Positions 1-6,291 of a DNA stretch of 18,816 nucleotides are shown one piece after another; positions within the stretch are counted from its first letter, which is position 1; every line of letters starts with the position of its first letter. The position numbers and the translations under genes were made by a program. Location of the stretch: NCBI GenBank assembly GCA_035288405.1, contig DATEAK010000148.1, positions 1 to 18,816 of the forward strand, read 5' to 3'. The notes under the pieces are model-generated. The model had not been told where the DNA came from, searched no databases, and saw only the letters and a program-made list of their open reading frames with translations. This stretch comes from JACPSX01 sp035288405 [NCBI: bacterium]. GTDB taxonomy: Bacteria; JACPSX01.

Positions 1-1
1 C

Positions 2-100
2 TGCGGCTTCGGAGAAGCCCAGGGAAAATACTTTGCGGAAGATGCCCGGCGATTTCTGAGTTTGATTCAAAACAGCTTACCGGAAAGTAAGAGATTCTAA
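2..100 (+). CDS. 3' end of an unidentified upstream gene (partial)
   Basis: An open frame enters from the left edge and ends at a TAA at 98-100, giving about 32 C-terminal residues. The end is only 18 bp before the next start codon, so the two genes may be co-transcribed. The stretch GFGEAQGKYF loosely resembles the QG-x-x-F element near the end of EAL phosphodiesterase domains. That is too little to assign a family. The codon pattern and tight spacing support a real gene end; the function is unknown. Confidence 0.45.
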   Translation, partial: CGFGEAQGKYFAEDARRFLSLIQNSLPESKRF

Positions 101-118
101 CTTGTCGGAGAAAAGGAC

Positions 119-385
119 ATGCTGGTCAAAAAAACCACTAAGAATTGGATTACTCTCCCTAATGCCATTCTGGACAAAATTCCTGATACAGAATGTTTTG
201 AAATAAGTCTGCACGGGGACCAGATTGTGTTGAAACCCGTACGGATTGAAGGTTCCAGCGTGAGGCTCGGTCGCGTCCGGCACAAGATGAAAGCACTTGG
301 GCTGACGAAAAAAGATATTGGTAAGGCGGTCCGCTGGGCCAGAGGGCGTTCGTGGGGCTCTACGCGGCGACGAAGAGGCTGGTGA
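119..385 (+). CDS. AbrB/MazE-type antitoxin, orphan, with displaced C-terminus
   Basis: This 88-residue protein looks like the antitoxin of a type II toxin-antitoxin pair. The N-terminus (residues 3-45, VKKTTKNWITLP...DQIVLKPVRI) matches the swapped-hairpin AbrB/MazE/SpoVT DNA-binding fold. Residues 54-75 (HKMKALGLTKKDIGKAVRWAR) match the C-terminal helix by which such antitoxins usually bind a PIN toxin. A GGAGAAAAGG ribosome site precedes the ATG. No toxin gene follows. The frame runs past AVRWAR into an arginine-rich tail and overlaps by 26 bp the 3' end of the oppositely oriented metal transporter gene. The natural end and the partner were probably lost when the neighbouring locus was joined here (inference). 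It may be non-functional or may act only as a DNA-binding protein. Confidence 0.7.
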   Translation: MLVKKTTKNWITLPNAILDKIPDTECFEISLHGDQIVLKPVRIEGSSVRLGRVRHKMKALGLTKKDIGKAVRWARGRSWGSTRRRRGW

Positions 386-1532
386 CGTACATAATCAGGA
401 ACCCGCACAGGAGGCCGGAAAAATTCACCGGAGTTCCCAGGGCCTGCAGAAGCGGCGTGCCTCGGGCCCGGTAGCGGATGACTTCCCGGACCACCTGGAA
501 GATGGCTCCAGCTCCAATGCTGAGGAACAGGACAGAGGCGGGATCCGAATACGTAAAGCCGCCGATCCAGGTTCCCAGGATGGTCGGGGCGCCGGCAATC
601 AGACCAAGCCACAGAAAGTGCCGGAGCGGAGGCTTGCTCTGGGTCAGGGGGGCAACGATGGCCAGCCCCTCGGTGGTATTGTGAATCGTGAAGCCGATGA
701 CCAGAAAAGCGCCCAGGGCCACTTCGCCGAGGACGTAGGCCGCCCCGATGGCCAGCCCTTCGCCCAGGTTGTGCAGCCCCACTCCGATGGCGATCATGTA
801 GGCAAGTAGAAATCCTGCGGACCGGCCGGTCAGGCGCTTGCTCAGTTTCTGAGACACGGCGATCAGCAAAAGGAAGCTGCCGGCTGTTCCCGCGGCGATA
901 ATTGCGACGCCTTTGAAGAGGTCCGGAAGGCGGCCCGAGACCTCGAAGGCCTCCTTCAGCGCGTCGAGCCCCAAGAAGATCAGGAGTCCTGCGGTGAGGC
1001 TCATGAAGAAATCGAACCAGTGCTCTCCCAGCCGGTTCAGGAACGGAAACCAGAGAAGTCCCAGGAGCACGGGGATCACTCCCACGTAAGTTCCCAGGAG
1101 CGCAAAGAAACCAAAGGCGCGGAGAGACGGGGAAGGAGCCAGGGCGGCCACCTCCACCTGCTTCTGAAACTTGAGCCCGGTGGCGGTGATGATCCCGATG
1201 TTGTGGGGTTCTCCGTTGACCCAGGGGTAGGGGATAGTGATCACTGTTTGCCCGAGCCGAGGAAGGGTGGCGGAGGGCGCCGCCGAGAATTCCCAGAGGG
1301 CGTCGTTCACCATCACTTGGGCGACGGTGGCCGGGATCGGTCCGTTGTTGAGGACGCGGACCTCGATGGCCTGCGGCCGGAAAAGAGCCCGGGTGATCGT
1401 GAGCTTCTCCACGGGAGGCACGGGGCTTCCCATCAGCGTATGGCCGCGGTTCAGCAGGAAGAACACAAGAATTCCCAGGGCGGCCAGGGGGAGGAGAAAG
1501 GCGAGAGCCAGGCGAAGTTGGGTCCGGGTCAT
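360..1532 (-). CDS. ZIP-family divalent metal transporter with N-terminal extracytoplasmic domain
   Basis: This 390-residue membrane protein is predicted to move Zn, Fe or Mn into the cytoplasm. The ZIP metal-site motifs are intact: HNLGEG at residues 254-259 (TM4) and HNTTEG at 284-289 (TM5). The architecture is unusual. One transmembrane helix (about 8-28) is followed by roughly 100 beta-rich residues (about 40-130, with LNNGPIPATVAQVMVN) before the ZIP helices start near 138. The soluble segment looks like an Ig/CARDB-like beta sandwich placed outside the membrane. The gene starts 15 bp after the stop of the multicopper oxidase gene, so both probably share one mRNA driven by the operator-bearing promoter near 2661-2689. 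The family is clear; the metal is not determinable. Its 3' end overlaps the antitoxin gene. Confidence 0.88.
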   Translation of the reverse strand: MTRTQLRLALAFLLPLAALGILVFFLLNRGHTLMGSPVPPVEKLTITRALFRPQAIEVRVLNNGPIPATVAQVMVNDALWEFSAAPSATLPRLGQTVITIPYPWVNGEPHNIGIITATGLKFQKQVEVAALAPSPSLRAFGFFALLGTYVGVIPVLLGLLWFPFLNRLGEHWFDFFMSLTAGLLIFLGLDALKEAFEVSGRLPDLFKGVAIIAAGTAGSFLLLIAVSQKLSKRLTGRSAGFLLAYMIAIGVGLHNLGEGLAIGAAYVLGEVALGAFLVIGFTIHNTTEGLAIVAPLTQSKPPLRHFLWLGLIAGAPTILGTWIGGFTYSDPASVLFLSIGAGAIFQVVREVIRYRARGTPLLQALGTPVNFSGLLCGFLIMYVTSLFVAA

Positions 1533-1547
1533 GGACGTTCCCCTCCC

Positions 1548-2552
1548 CTAGACGACTCCGGTCGAGTTGGTGACCTCGAAGAAGCCCATCCAGCCCAGCT
1601 CCGCGAATTCGCTCTGGTGGGCGTGGAACATGTACTTCCCGGGATACTTGTACGTGAACTCCAGGACGCAGCGCTCTCCCTGGCAGAGCATCACCGTGTC
1701 CGTGTATTCGTACTGGGTCAGGCTCGTCCCCGTGCGGTAGAGCCGGAACATGTTCGCGTGCAGGTGGAAGGAGTTGATCAGGTCAAACTCCGTCAGGTTC
1801 ACCAGGTAAACGCGGACCAGTTCCCCGGCCTTGATCGGTATGGGATGGGCGGCATAGTAGTTGGCGACGCCGTTCACGGTGTAGAACTCGTTCTCCCCGT
1901 CCAGGTCCGTGTCGAATCCGTTCATGACCATGATCATCTCGCGGGCCGGGGGCCGGGGTTGGGCCGGATCCACGATAAAGGCCCCGTAGAGTCCCTTGTG
2001 AATGTGAGCTTTGATCGGCATCACGTGACAGTGGTAGAGGAACAGCCCGAAGGGCTCCGCGTGGAACTCGTAGGTGAAGGTTCCCCCGGTGGGGACGATC
2101 TCGGAGACCCCGTCCATGTTGGCGGGATGGATGCCGTGGAAGTGGATTGTATGGGGGTGACTGCCCCCGTTGGTGAAGTGAACCCGCAGCAGATCCCCCT
2201 CCGTACAGCGCAGCGTGGGACCGGGAACGGTGCCGTTGTACGTCCAGGCGGGGAACTTGACCCCCGGTGCCACCTCGATTTCCTTGTCCTGGGCCACGAT
2301 CCAGTACTCCCTGAGCGTGGTCCCGTCGCTCAGGCGCTGTACGCGGCCGTAGTCAAACGAAGTGAGAAAGGCCATGGGGTTGAAATCGCCCAAGGTTCGG
2401 GGGACCTTTGGGATCATCACGGAGTGCCCGAGCCCGGAGGATGCCGGGGCGTGGCCGGAGATTTGCCCGCCGGCGCCCGCCGCCAGGGTGGCGGCCCCCA
2501 GGGCCGCCGTGCCGCCGAGGCCGTACTTCAAGAATTCTCTCCTGGAAACCAT
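1548..2552 (-). CDS. Two-domain multicopper oxidase, Tat-exported
   Basis: This 334-residue protein has a Tat signal (SRREFLKYG at 3-11, then an Ala/Gly-rich stretch), so it should act outside the cytoplasmic membrane. Two cupredoxin domains carry four HxH-type pairs: H137/H139, H174/H176 around C175, H263/H265 and H310/H312. That is the full set for a trinuclear copper centre. Type 1 copper ligands are visible only in the first domain: H134, C175 and H183, with Leu188 where nitrite reductases have the axial Met. Domain 2 lacks the type 1 Cys. The enzyme is therefore laccase- or metal-oxidase-like rather than a nitrite reductase. A strong GGAGGGGG ribosome site precedes the ATG. With a ZIP transporter downstream and a DtxR-type regulator divergent, oxidation of Mn(II) or Fe(II) is an attractive inferred role, not a demonstrated one. 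Confidence 0.87.
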   Translation of the reverse strand: MVSRREFLKYGLGGTAALGAATLAAGAGGQISGHAPASSGLGHSVMIPKVPRTLGDFNPMAFLTSFDYGRVQRLSDGTTLREYWIVAQDKEIEVAPGVKFPAWTYNGTVPGPTLRCTEGDLLRVHFTNGGSHPHTIHFHGIHPANMDGVSEIVPTGGTFTYEFHAEPFGLFLYHCHVMPIKAHIHKGLYGAFIVDPAQPRPPAREMIMVMNGFDTDLDGENEFYTVNGVANYYAAHPIPIKAGELVRVYLVNLTEFDLINSFHLHANMFRLYRTGTSLTQYEYTDTVMLCQGERCVLEFTYKYPGKYMFHAHQSEFAELGWMGFFEVTNSTGVV

Positions 2553-2576
2553 CTGCCCCCTCCGCTCAATCTCGCT

Positions 2577-2604
2577 TTGAAGTTGAGTCTGCCGGAGCTA
2601 TAAT
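2577..2604 (+). promoter_or_regulatory. Candidate promoter for the DtxR-family gene
   Basis: TTGAAG at 2577-2582, a 16-bp spacer and a perfect TATAAT at 2599-2604 point towards the regulator at 2712. Transcription from here would leave a leader of about 100 nt containing both palindromic operators, which would fit autorepression by blocking elongation. The -35 element matches consensus at only four of six positions, so this is tentative. Confidence 0.4.
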
Positions 2605-2640
2605 GAAACTTGGTCATTTGTCCAGACTCCGTTTTGTTAG

Positions 2641-2654
2641 TTAACCATGGCTAA
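2641..2654. promoter_or_regulatory. Operator-like palindrome 1 (TTAACCATGGCTAA)
   Basis: Inverted repeat centred on CCATGG with a single mismatched pair. It lies at the predicted transcription start of the multicopper oxidase promoter. With the second copy it forms a direct repeat of the 16-mer TTAACCATGG(C/T)TAATG. Its position between a metal regulator and its likely target operon makes it a probable binding site of the DtxR-family protein. Confidence 0.65.
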
Positions 2655-2660
2655 TGTACT

Positions 2661-2689
2661 ATTATTAACCATGGTTAATGCATTGTCAA
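2661..2689 (-). promoter_or_regulatory. Promoter of the multicopper oxidase-ZIP operon
   Basis: On the minus strand there is a perfect TTGACA (2689-2684), a 17-bp spacer and AATAAT (2666-2661), which is nearly ideal for a housekeeping sigma factor. The spacer contains palindrome 2 and the start-site region contains palindrome 1. A repressor bound at either site would exclude RNA polymerase. Confidence 0.7.
2664..2679. promoter_or_regulatory. Operator-like perfect palindrome 2 (ATTAACCATGGTTAAT)
   Basis: A perfect 16-bp palindrome lies between the -35 and -10 of the minus-strand promoter. Its centre is 24 bp from that of palindrome 1, a little over two helical turns. DtxR/MntR dimers bind palindromes of this size, and the regulator gene starts 33 bp away. 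Confidence 0.7.
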
Positions 2690-2711
2690 GGGGTCTTCGG
2701 TTGAGGGTTCT

Positions 2712-3365
2712 ATGCCGACGGTGTCCAATGAAAATTACCTAAAGGCTATCTGGCATCTCCAGTATGAGGGGCAAATTCCCATCGCGGCCCGGCTGGCCGA
2801 GGAACTGGCGGTCTCCCCACCGGCGGTAACGGCTGCCCTGAAGAGGATGGCCAGGGAAGGCTACGTCAAGGTGGAACCCCAAGGGAGGATTTTCCTGACG
2901 GCCAAAGGGAAGCGGATTGCCATCACTCTGGTGCGGAGGCACCGGCTCGCGGAGAAACTCCTGGCGGAAGTGATCCGGATGCCGTGGTACCGGGTTCACG
3001 AGGAGGCCGAGATCCTGGAGCATGCCATTTCCCCCGCACTGGAAAAGTGTCTGGTCGCCCTTTTTGGCCGCAAGGGGACTTGCCCTCACGGCTATCCTTT
3101 GGAGGTCGAAGCGCCTCGCAATGACCGGAAGGAAGGAGTCAAAAACCTGGAATTCGCTGAACCGGGGGAGAATCTGAAGATCGTCCGGGTCCACGAGAAG
3201 GACCAGAGTTTCATGGAATACCTGCACCGGTTGGGTTTATGTCCGGGGGCTTGCTTTCGAGTTCTGGAAAGGAATTACGGGGGAGCGCTGGTCCTGAAAA
3301 TCGGCCGCCGCCGGACCACTTTAAGCCGTGAGGCTCTGGCCAAGATCTGGGCCGCTCCCACCTGA
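2712..3365 (+). CDS. DtxR/MntR-family metal-dependent transcriptional regulator
   Basis: This 217-residue cytoplasmic repressor has the three-part DtxR layout: a winged helix (about 5-70, with LAEELAVSPPAVTAALKRM as recognition helices), a metal-binding dimerisation domain (about 71-140) and a C-terminal FeoA/SH3-like domain (about 148-215). Metal ligands by family alignment are H77, E81, H96, E100, E103 and H104, from RHRLAEKLL and VHEEAEILEHAIS. The position of DtxR Cys102 is Glu (E100), as in manganese sensors. The position of DtxR Met10 / MntR Asp8 is Asn8, which is neither standard type. CPHG at 124-127 is typical of the family. A GAGGG ribosome site lies 4 bp before the ATG. It is divergent from the multicopper oxidase-ZIP operon and probably represses it, and itself, through the two palindromes. 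Mn or Fe sensing cannot be decided. Confidence 0.9.
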   Translation: MPTVSNENYLKAIWHLQYEGQIPIAARLAEELAVSPPAVTAALKRMAREGYVKVEPQGRIFLTAKGKRIAITLVRRHRLAEKLLAEVIRMPWYRVHEEAEILEHAISPALEKCLVALFGRKGTCPHGYPLEVEAPRNDRKEGVKNLEFAEPGENLKIVRVHEKDQSFMEYLHRLGLCPGACFRVLERNYGGALVLKIGRRRTTLSREALAKIWAAPT

Positions 3366-3424
3366 AAAAGGTCATTATTATCTTGGAGAATAAATGGTCC
3401 TTGGAGGAATCGCTCTTTTTGGCC

Positions 3425-3931
3425 TTATGCGAGATCCATCGGCTTGTAAACAGTGATTCCTGGAATATGATCGAAGTCGCTGTCCCGGCTGGCCAAGCAC
3501 TCAATTCCATATTCATCAAGGGCAGCGAGAATGACGGAGTCGTTTGTCAGCAGTCCATGAATTGCTCGGATTTCACCCGCCCGGTGAAGGCGCGACTCCT
3601 CCAAACTGAGAATTAGGAGATTGAGACTGAAGATTTTTAATGCCTGATTCCAGTACTCGGTCAAGCCACTTATAGCCTCTGCTTTACCTCGGAGAAGACC
3701 AGCCTGTCCTTTTTCGATAAGCCTTTTCGAAACTGCTTCGGCAAGCATCAGACGATGGGTCACTTCATTTATAATCTCCACCGTGGTAATACCGCACACT
3801 TCCTCTTTCGCGCATCTTTCCAGAAGGGCTCGGCAGTCTGCGGATTGATTACTGAATGCGTACACAAAGATATTGACATCAAGGAGAACATCCATCCCGG
3901 ACGGGAGGTTCGGCAAGGAGTCAGCGGACAT
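3425..3931 (-). CDS. PIN-domain ribonuclease (VapC-like toxin)
   Basis: This 168-residue PIN nuclease is probably an RNase toxin. The conserved acidic residues are all present: D18 in LLDVNIF, E56 in INEVTHR, D131 in LLTNDSV and D150/D152 in SRDSDFD. The protein is longer than most VapC toxins, with extra helical sequence around residues 60-110. I chose the ATG at 3931 because GAGGA lies nine bases upstream; a TTG at 3937 would overlap the previous gene's stop. It is the last of three tightly joined minus-strand genes and ends facing the DtxR-family gene. In a classical pair the antitoxin lies immediately upstream. Here that place is taken by an unrecognised 143-residue protein, so the neutralising partner is inferred rather than known. 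Local base composition is lower in GC than the flanking metabolic genes, suggesting transfer. Confidence 0.8.
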   Translation of the reverse strand: MSADSLPNLPSGMDVLLDVNIFVYAFSNQSADCRALLERCAKEEVCGITTVEIINEVTHRLMLAEAVSKRLIEKGQAGLLRGKAEAISGLTEYWNQALKIFSLNLLILSLEESRLHRAGEIRAIHGLLTNDSVILAALDEYGIECLASRDSDFDHIPGITVYKPMDLA

Positions 3932-3933
3932 GT

Positions 3934-4365
3934 TCAAAGATCCTCAATATCCGCTTCCTGAGCAATCCACATCCATGTCTGTTTATCCAGGGAAAAACTT
4001 AGCCCGGGTGTGTTCAGCGCTTGTAGTGCTCGATTAATTCGCGCTTCTCTTTGCCGTGGGTTGAAGTGCATTGCCTTGCGACGCGCTAACTTCAGACGCC
4101 CGGCGAGATGGGAATCATATGCCGTCCTATACTCAAACAAGTCCTTCCGACTCAGCTCCACTGATGATCCTTGCTCCAATTTGAGGTTAAACAGAATAGT
4201 TTCGATTGCGGGTGAGGACGGAATTGAAGCAGCGTTAAGCAAGAGGGCCTCATCTATCGACAGGTATCTGGTGGCCACTCGGGGAAAAACTTCCACGGCT
4301 TGGCCAGAACTCGGCGAGGACTGTTCCTCGATTTCCGAAATTTCCAAAGCGGTCGTCGCGTTCAT
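3934..4365 (-). CDS. Unrecognised 143-residue protein between TIGR04255 and PIN genes
   Basis: I do not recognise this family. The ATG at 4365 overlaps the stop of the TIGR04255 gene as ATGA, so translation is probably coupled. An upstream in-frame start near 4512 would lie deep inside that gene and is not credible. The first 30 residues are polar and probably disordered. Residues 35-143 look mainly helical, with a basic stretch (RLKLARRKAMHFNPRQREAR, about 90-109) that could contact nucleic acid. The acidic tail (WIAQEADIEDL) could contact the nuclease. The stop sits 2 bp before the PIN start. Position suggests an antitoxin or an adaptor between the two neighbours (inference only). No signal peptide or membrane segment is visible. 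Confidence 0.7.
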   Translation of the reverse strand: MNATTALEISEIEEQSSPSSGQAVEVFPRVATRYLSIDEALLLNAASIPSSPAIETILFNLKLEQGSSVELSRKDLFEYRTAYDSHLAGRLKLARRKAMHFNPRQREARINRALQALNTPGLSFSLDKQTWMWIAQEADIEDL

Positions 4366-5120
4366 GGTTTCATGAAGCTGTCCAGCAGCACTCCTCTGAC
4401 CATCCCGAAAAACCATTTTTCGGCTGTTGCATGAGCGGCTTCTAGCCATGGGGGAAAACCGTCGGGCATCTTGGGAATTTCCGATTCCGTAGAGCGGAAT
4501 TGGATCTCCCATACTAGTGCATTTTGCCCCTTTCGCTTTCCGCTTCCTATGTGCATGATAAGAGCGCCTTCCGGGTCCTGAACGGGGAAGATCAGCTGAC
4601 CCGTTAATGCTCGGGGTCGCGGCTCGACTCCAGTTTCCTCAAAGAGCGATGGTGCCAGCGAAATCGATATATGTAGGTTGTTTGACAAGAATGCTAGCAA
4701 ATCTTCTGATAGGAAATCAAATTCAATGGCGTTAATGTACCGCAGGAGTAAACTCTTAATGTTCAGGCTGTCTGGCGAAGGATGAGCCTCATAAAGTTTG
4801 GGCAAGACGGCCCTAACCCGACTGCTAAACTCTTCCCAATGGTAGCCTTCTGTCTCATTTACGGTTAAGACTCCTGGACCAATTTGGATTAAAGGCCAAC
4901 CATCCTTTTCTCGCCGGAATCGATGGCGTACCATATGTGGCAGTTCAATTGGTATCTGAGTAATAGGCAGGTCTTCAATTACCGGATATTCTTCCCTCAC
5001 TTTTTCGTATAATCGACCGGCAGTGATTGTGTCGATCTGTTTCTCCTGGCCCCACTTGATCTCGACTATTGCCTCCACAAGGGGTTTATTGGGGAGGTCG
5101 CTCCGCCGCTCTTCGGTCAT
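4362..5120 (-). CDS. TIGR04255-family protein (function unknown)
   Basis: This 252-residue protein opens with the signature of the sporadically distributed TIGR04255 family, LPNKPLVEAIVEIKWG at residues 9-24. It continues with the expected pattern of a mixed alpha/beta cytoplasmic protein (RYINAIEF, LTGQLIFP and a late FHAT-like helix, AHATAEKWFFGMV). No catalytic motif is evident and the family has no established function. It is the first gene of the three-gene unit, with AAGGA 10 bp before the ATG and about 260 bp of non-coding DNA upstream. It ends in an ATGA overlap with the next gene. GC is clearly low here (for example 20 of 60 bases in 4681-4740), unlike the neighbouring genes, which fits horizontal acquisition. 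Confidence 0.75.
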   Translation of the reverse strand: MTEERRSDLPNKPLVEAIVEIKWGQEKQIDTITAGRLYEKVREEYPVIEDLPITQIPIELPHMVRHRFRREKDGWPLIQIGPGVLTVNETEGYHWEEFSSRVRAVLPKLYEAHPSPDSLNIKSLLLRYINAIEFDFLSEDLLAFLSNNLHISISLAPSLFEETGVEPRPRALTGQLIFPVQDPEGALIMHIGSGKRKGQNALVWEIQFRSTESEIPKMPDGFPPWLEAAHATAEKWFFGMVRGVLLDSFMKP

Positions 5121-5381
5121 GATGTGTCTTCCTTAGCTCTCGCCAAAATCAAAAGGACTTCTGTAACAGAGCTTATTTTACCCCAGTAGCACTGCCAATG
5201 ATAGTTAGTAAATATTCCACTCCTATCCTACTTGGGCCGACCTAACCAGGCCTTTAGACTCAAAGAAAGAATAGTGGGAGGTGAGGTAGAAGTGGGAAGG
5301 TCGGGATTTGCTGTCCGATTGGGATATTTCTCATGTGTGGGATTGCGTTGTTTGAGGTCATGATGGTGCTATCCACGTGAA
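5121..5381. other. Non-coding interval upstream of the TIGR04255-PIN unit
   Basis: No convincing gene is present. The stretch probably holds the promoter of the minus-strand TIGR04255 gene. A TAAAAT hexamer on that strand near 5170-5180 could be a -10 element, but no good -35 is found at the right distance. It also contains the trailer of the NDUFA9-like gene. No inverted repeat with a T-tract is visible. Confidence 0.4.
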
Positions 5382-6278
5382 TCAAGGTTGCAAAGCGCGA
5401 CGGAGAGTTTCTTCCAGGGAAATAGACTCCAGATCCAGGGTTCGGTAAAACAGGGTTGGGTCGGTCGTGTTGTTTTCCAGGAGCATGGTGAGCTGGTTGC
5501 TGGTGAGAGGGAAGAAGGGGAACTTTTCTAAAACCGAGACCAGAGGCCTCATGAGTACGAGCGGGTGATGGAGCCGGCGCACCTTTTTCCCCAGACAAGT
5601 TCCCACGATGTCCAGAAACTCGTTGTAGGTCACCGGATCCGGTCCGGCCACGTCGAAAGTTTTCCCCTCGGCTTCTCGGGAGCGCAGAGCTGCCGCAAAA
5701 CCCTTGGCCACGGTTTCCAGTGCCACGGGCTGGAGGCGGTAGCGTCCGTCTCCGATCACCGGCACCAGAGGGGCGAGACGAACGAGGCGAGAGATCATCC
5801 GCATGAATTCTCCCTCAGGACCCACGATGACCGAGGGTCGAAAGATCGTGAAGGGGAGACCGCTGTTCCGGACCAATTCCTCCGCTTCCCACTTGCTGCG
5901 GTGATAGGCGGCAGCCGCTCCTTTCCGAACTCCCAAGGCGCTCATGTGAAGATATCGGGAGACTCCTGAGGTTCGGGCGATCTTCAGGACCTGCCGGGTA
6001 GCTTCCACGTGCAGATTCTGGAAGGTGATTTCCTGGCGAGGAAACTCACGGATGATTCCCACCAGGTGGATAACGGCTCCGCATCCACTGGCGGCGCTCT
6101 CCAGGGAAGCAGATTCTCGGAGATCACCGTGGACGATTTCTACGCCATCTCGTAGCGGGAGCTTTGCTTCAGAACCCGGGCGCACGAGACATCGGATGGA
6201 AAACCCCTGGCGATGAAGCTCCCGGAGAATCCCCCGGCCCACAAACCCAGTGCCCCCTGTGACGAAGATTCTGGCCAT
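5382..6278 (-). CDS. NDUFA9-like NAD(P)-binding SDR-family protein
   Basis: This 298-residue atypical short-chain dehydrogenase/epimerase resembles the complex I NDUFA9 / NmrA-like group. The dinucleotide motif GGTGFVG lies at residues 8-14, directly after the first beta strand. GDL (51-53), SALG (113-116) and a YHRSK pair (Y125, K129) complete a Rossmann active-site pattern. Relatives bind NADPH and act as assembly factors or reductases of quinone- or terpenoid-related substrates; the substrate here is unknown. I chose the ATG at 6278 because it places the Rossmann strand at the N-terminus, as is usual. An ATG at 6302 would add eight residues and overlap the UbiD-family gene by 11 bp. It lies 13 bp after that gene, almost certainly in the same operon. 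Confidence 0.83.
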   Translation of the reverse strand: MARIFVTGGTGFVGRGILRELHRQGFSIRCLVRPGSEAKLPLRDGVEIVHGDLRESASLESAASGCGAVIHLVGIIREFPRQEITFQNLHVEATRQVLKIARTSGVSRYLHMSALGVRKGAAAAYHRSKWEAEELVRNSGLPFTIFRPSVIVGPEGEFMRMISRLVRLAPLVPVIGDGRYRLQPVALETVAKGFAAALRSREAEGKTFDVAGPDPVTYNEFLDIVGTCLGKKVRRLHHPLVLMRPLVSVLEKFPFFPLTSNQLTMLLENNTTDPTLFYRTLDLESISLEETLRRALQP

Positions 6279-6291
6279 ATTCGGTGATCGA

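Noticed and set aside
1020-2603. Long plus-strand open frame (527 codons) opposite the oxidase and transporter genes
   Set aside because: Its product is a low-complexity Gly/Val/Arg/His-rich sequence with no fold pattern. It is the antisense shadow of two clearly recognisable GC-rich genes.
4366-4512. Upstream extension of the unknown 143-residue protein to a start at 4512
   Set aside because: It would overlap the TIGR04255 gene by about 150 bp, whereas the ATG at 4365 gives a clean ATGA coupling.
5150-5200. TTGGCAGTGC-like sequence on the minus strand, considered as a sigma-54 promoter
   Set aside because: The -24 half resembles consensus but the GC pair expected at -12 is absent.
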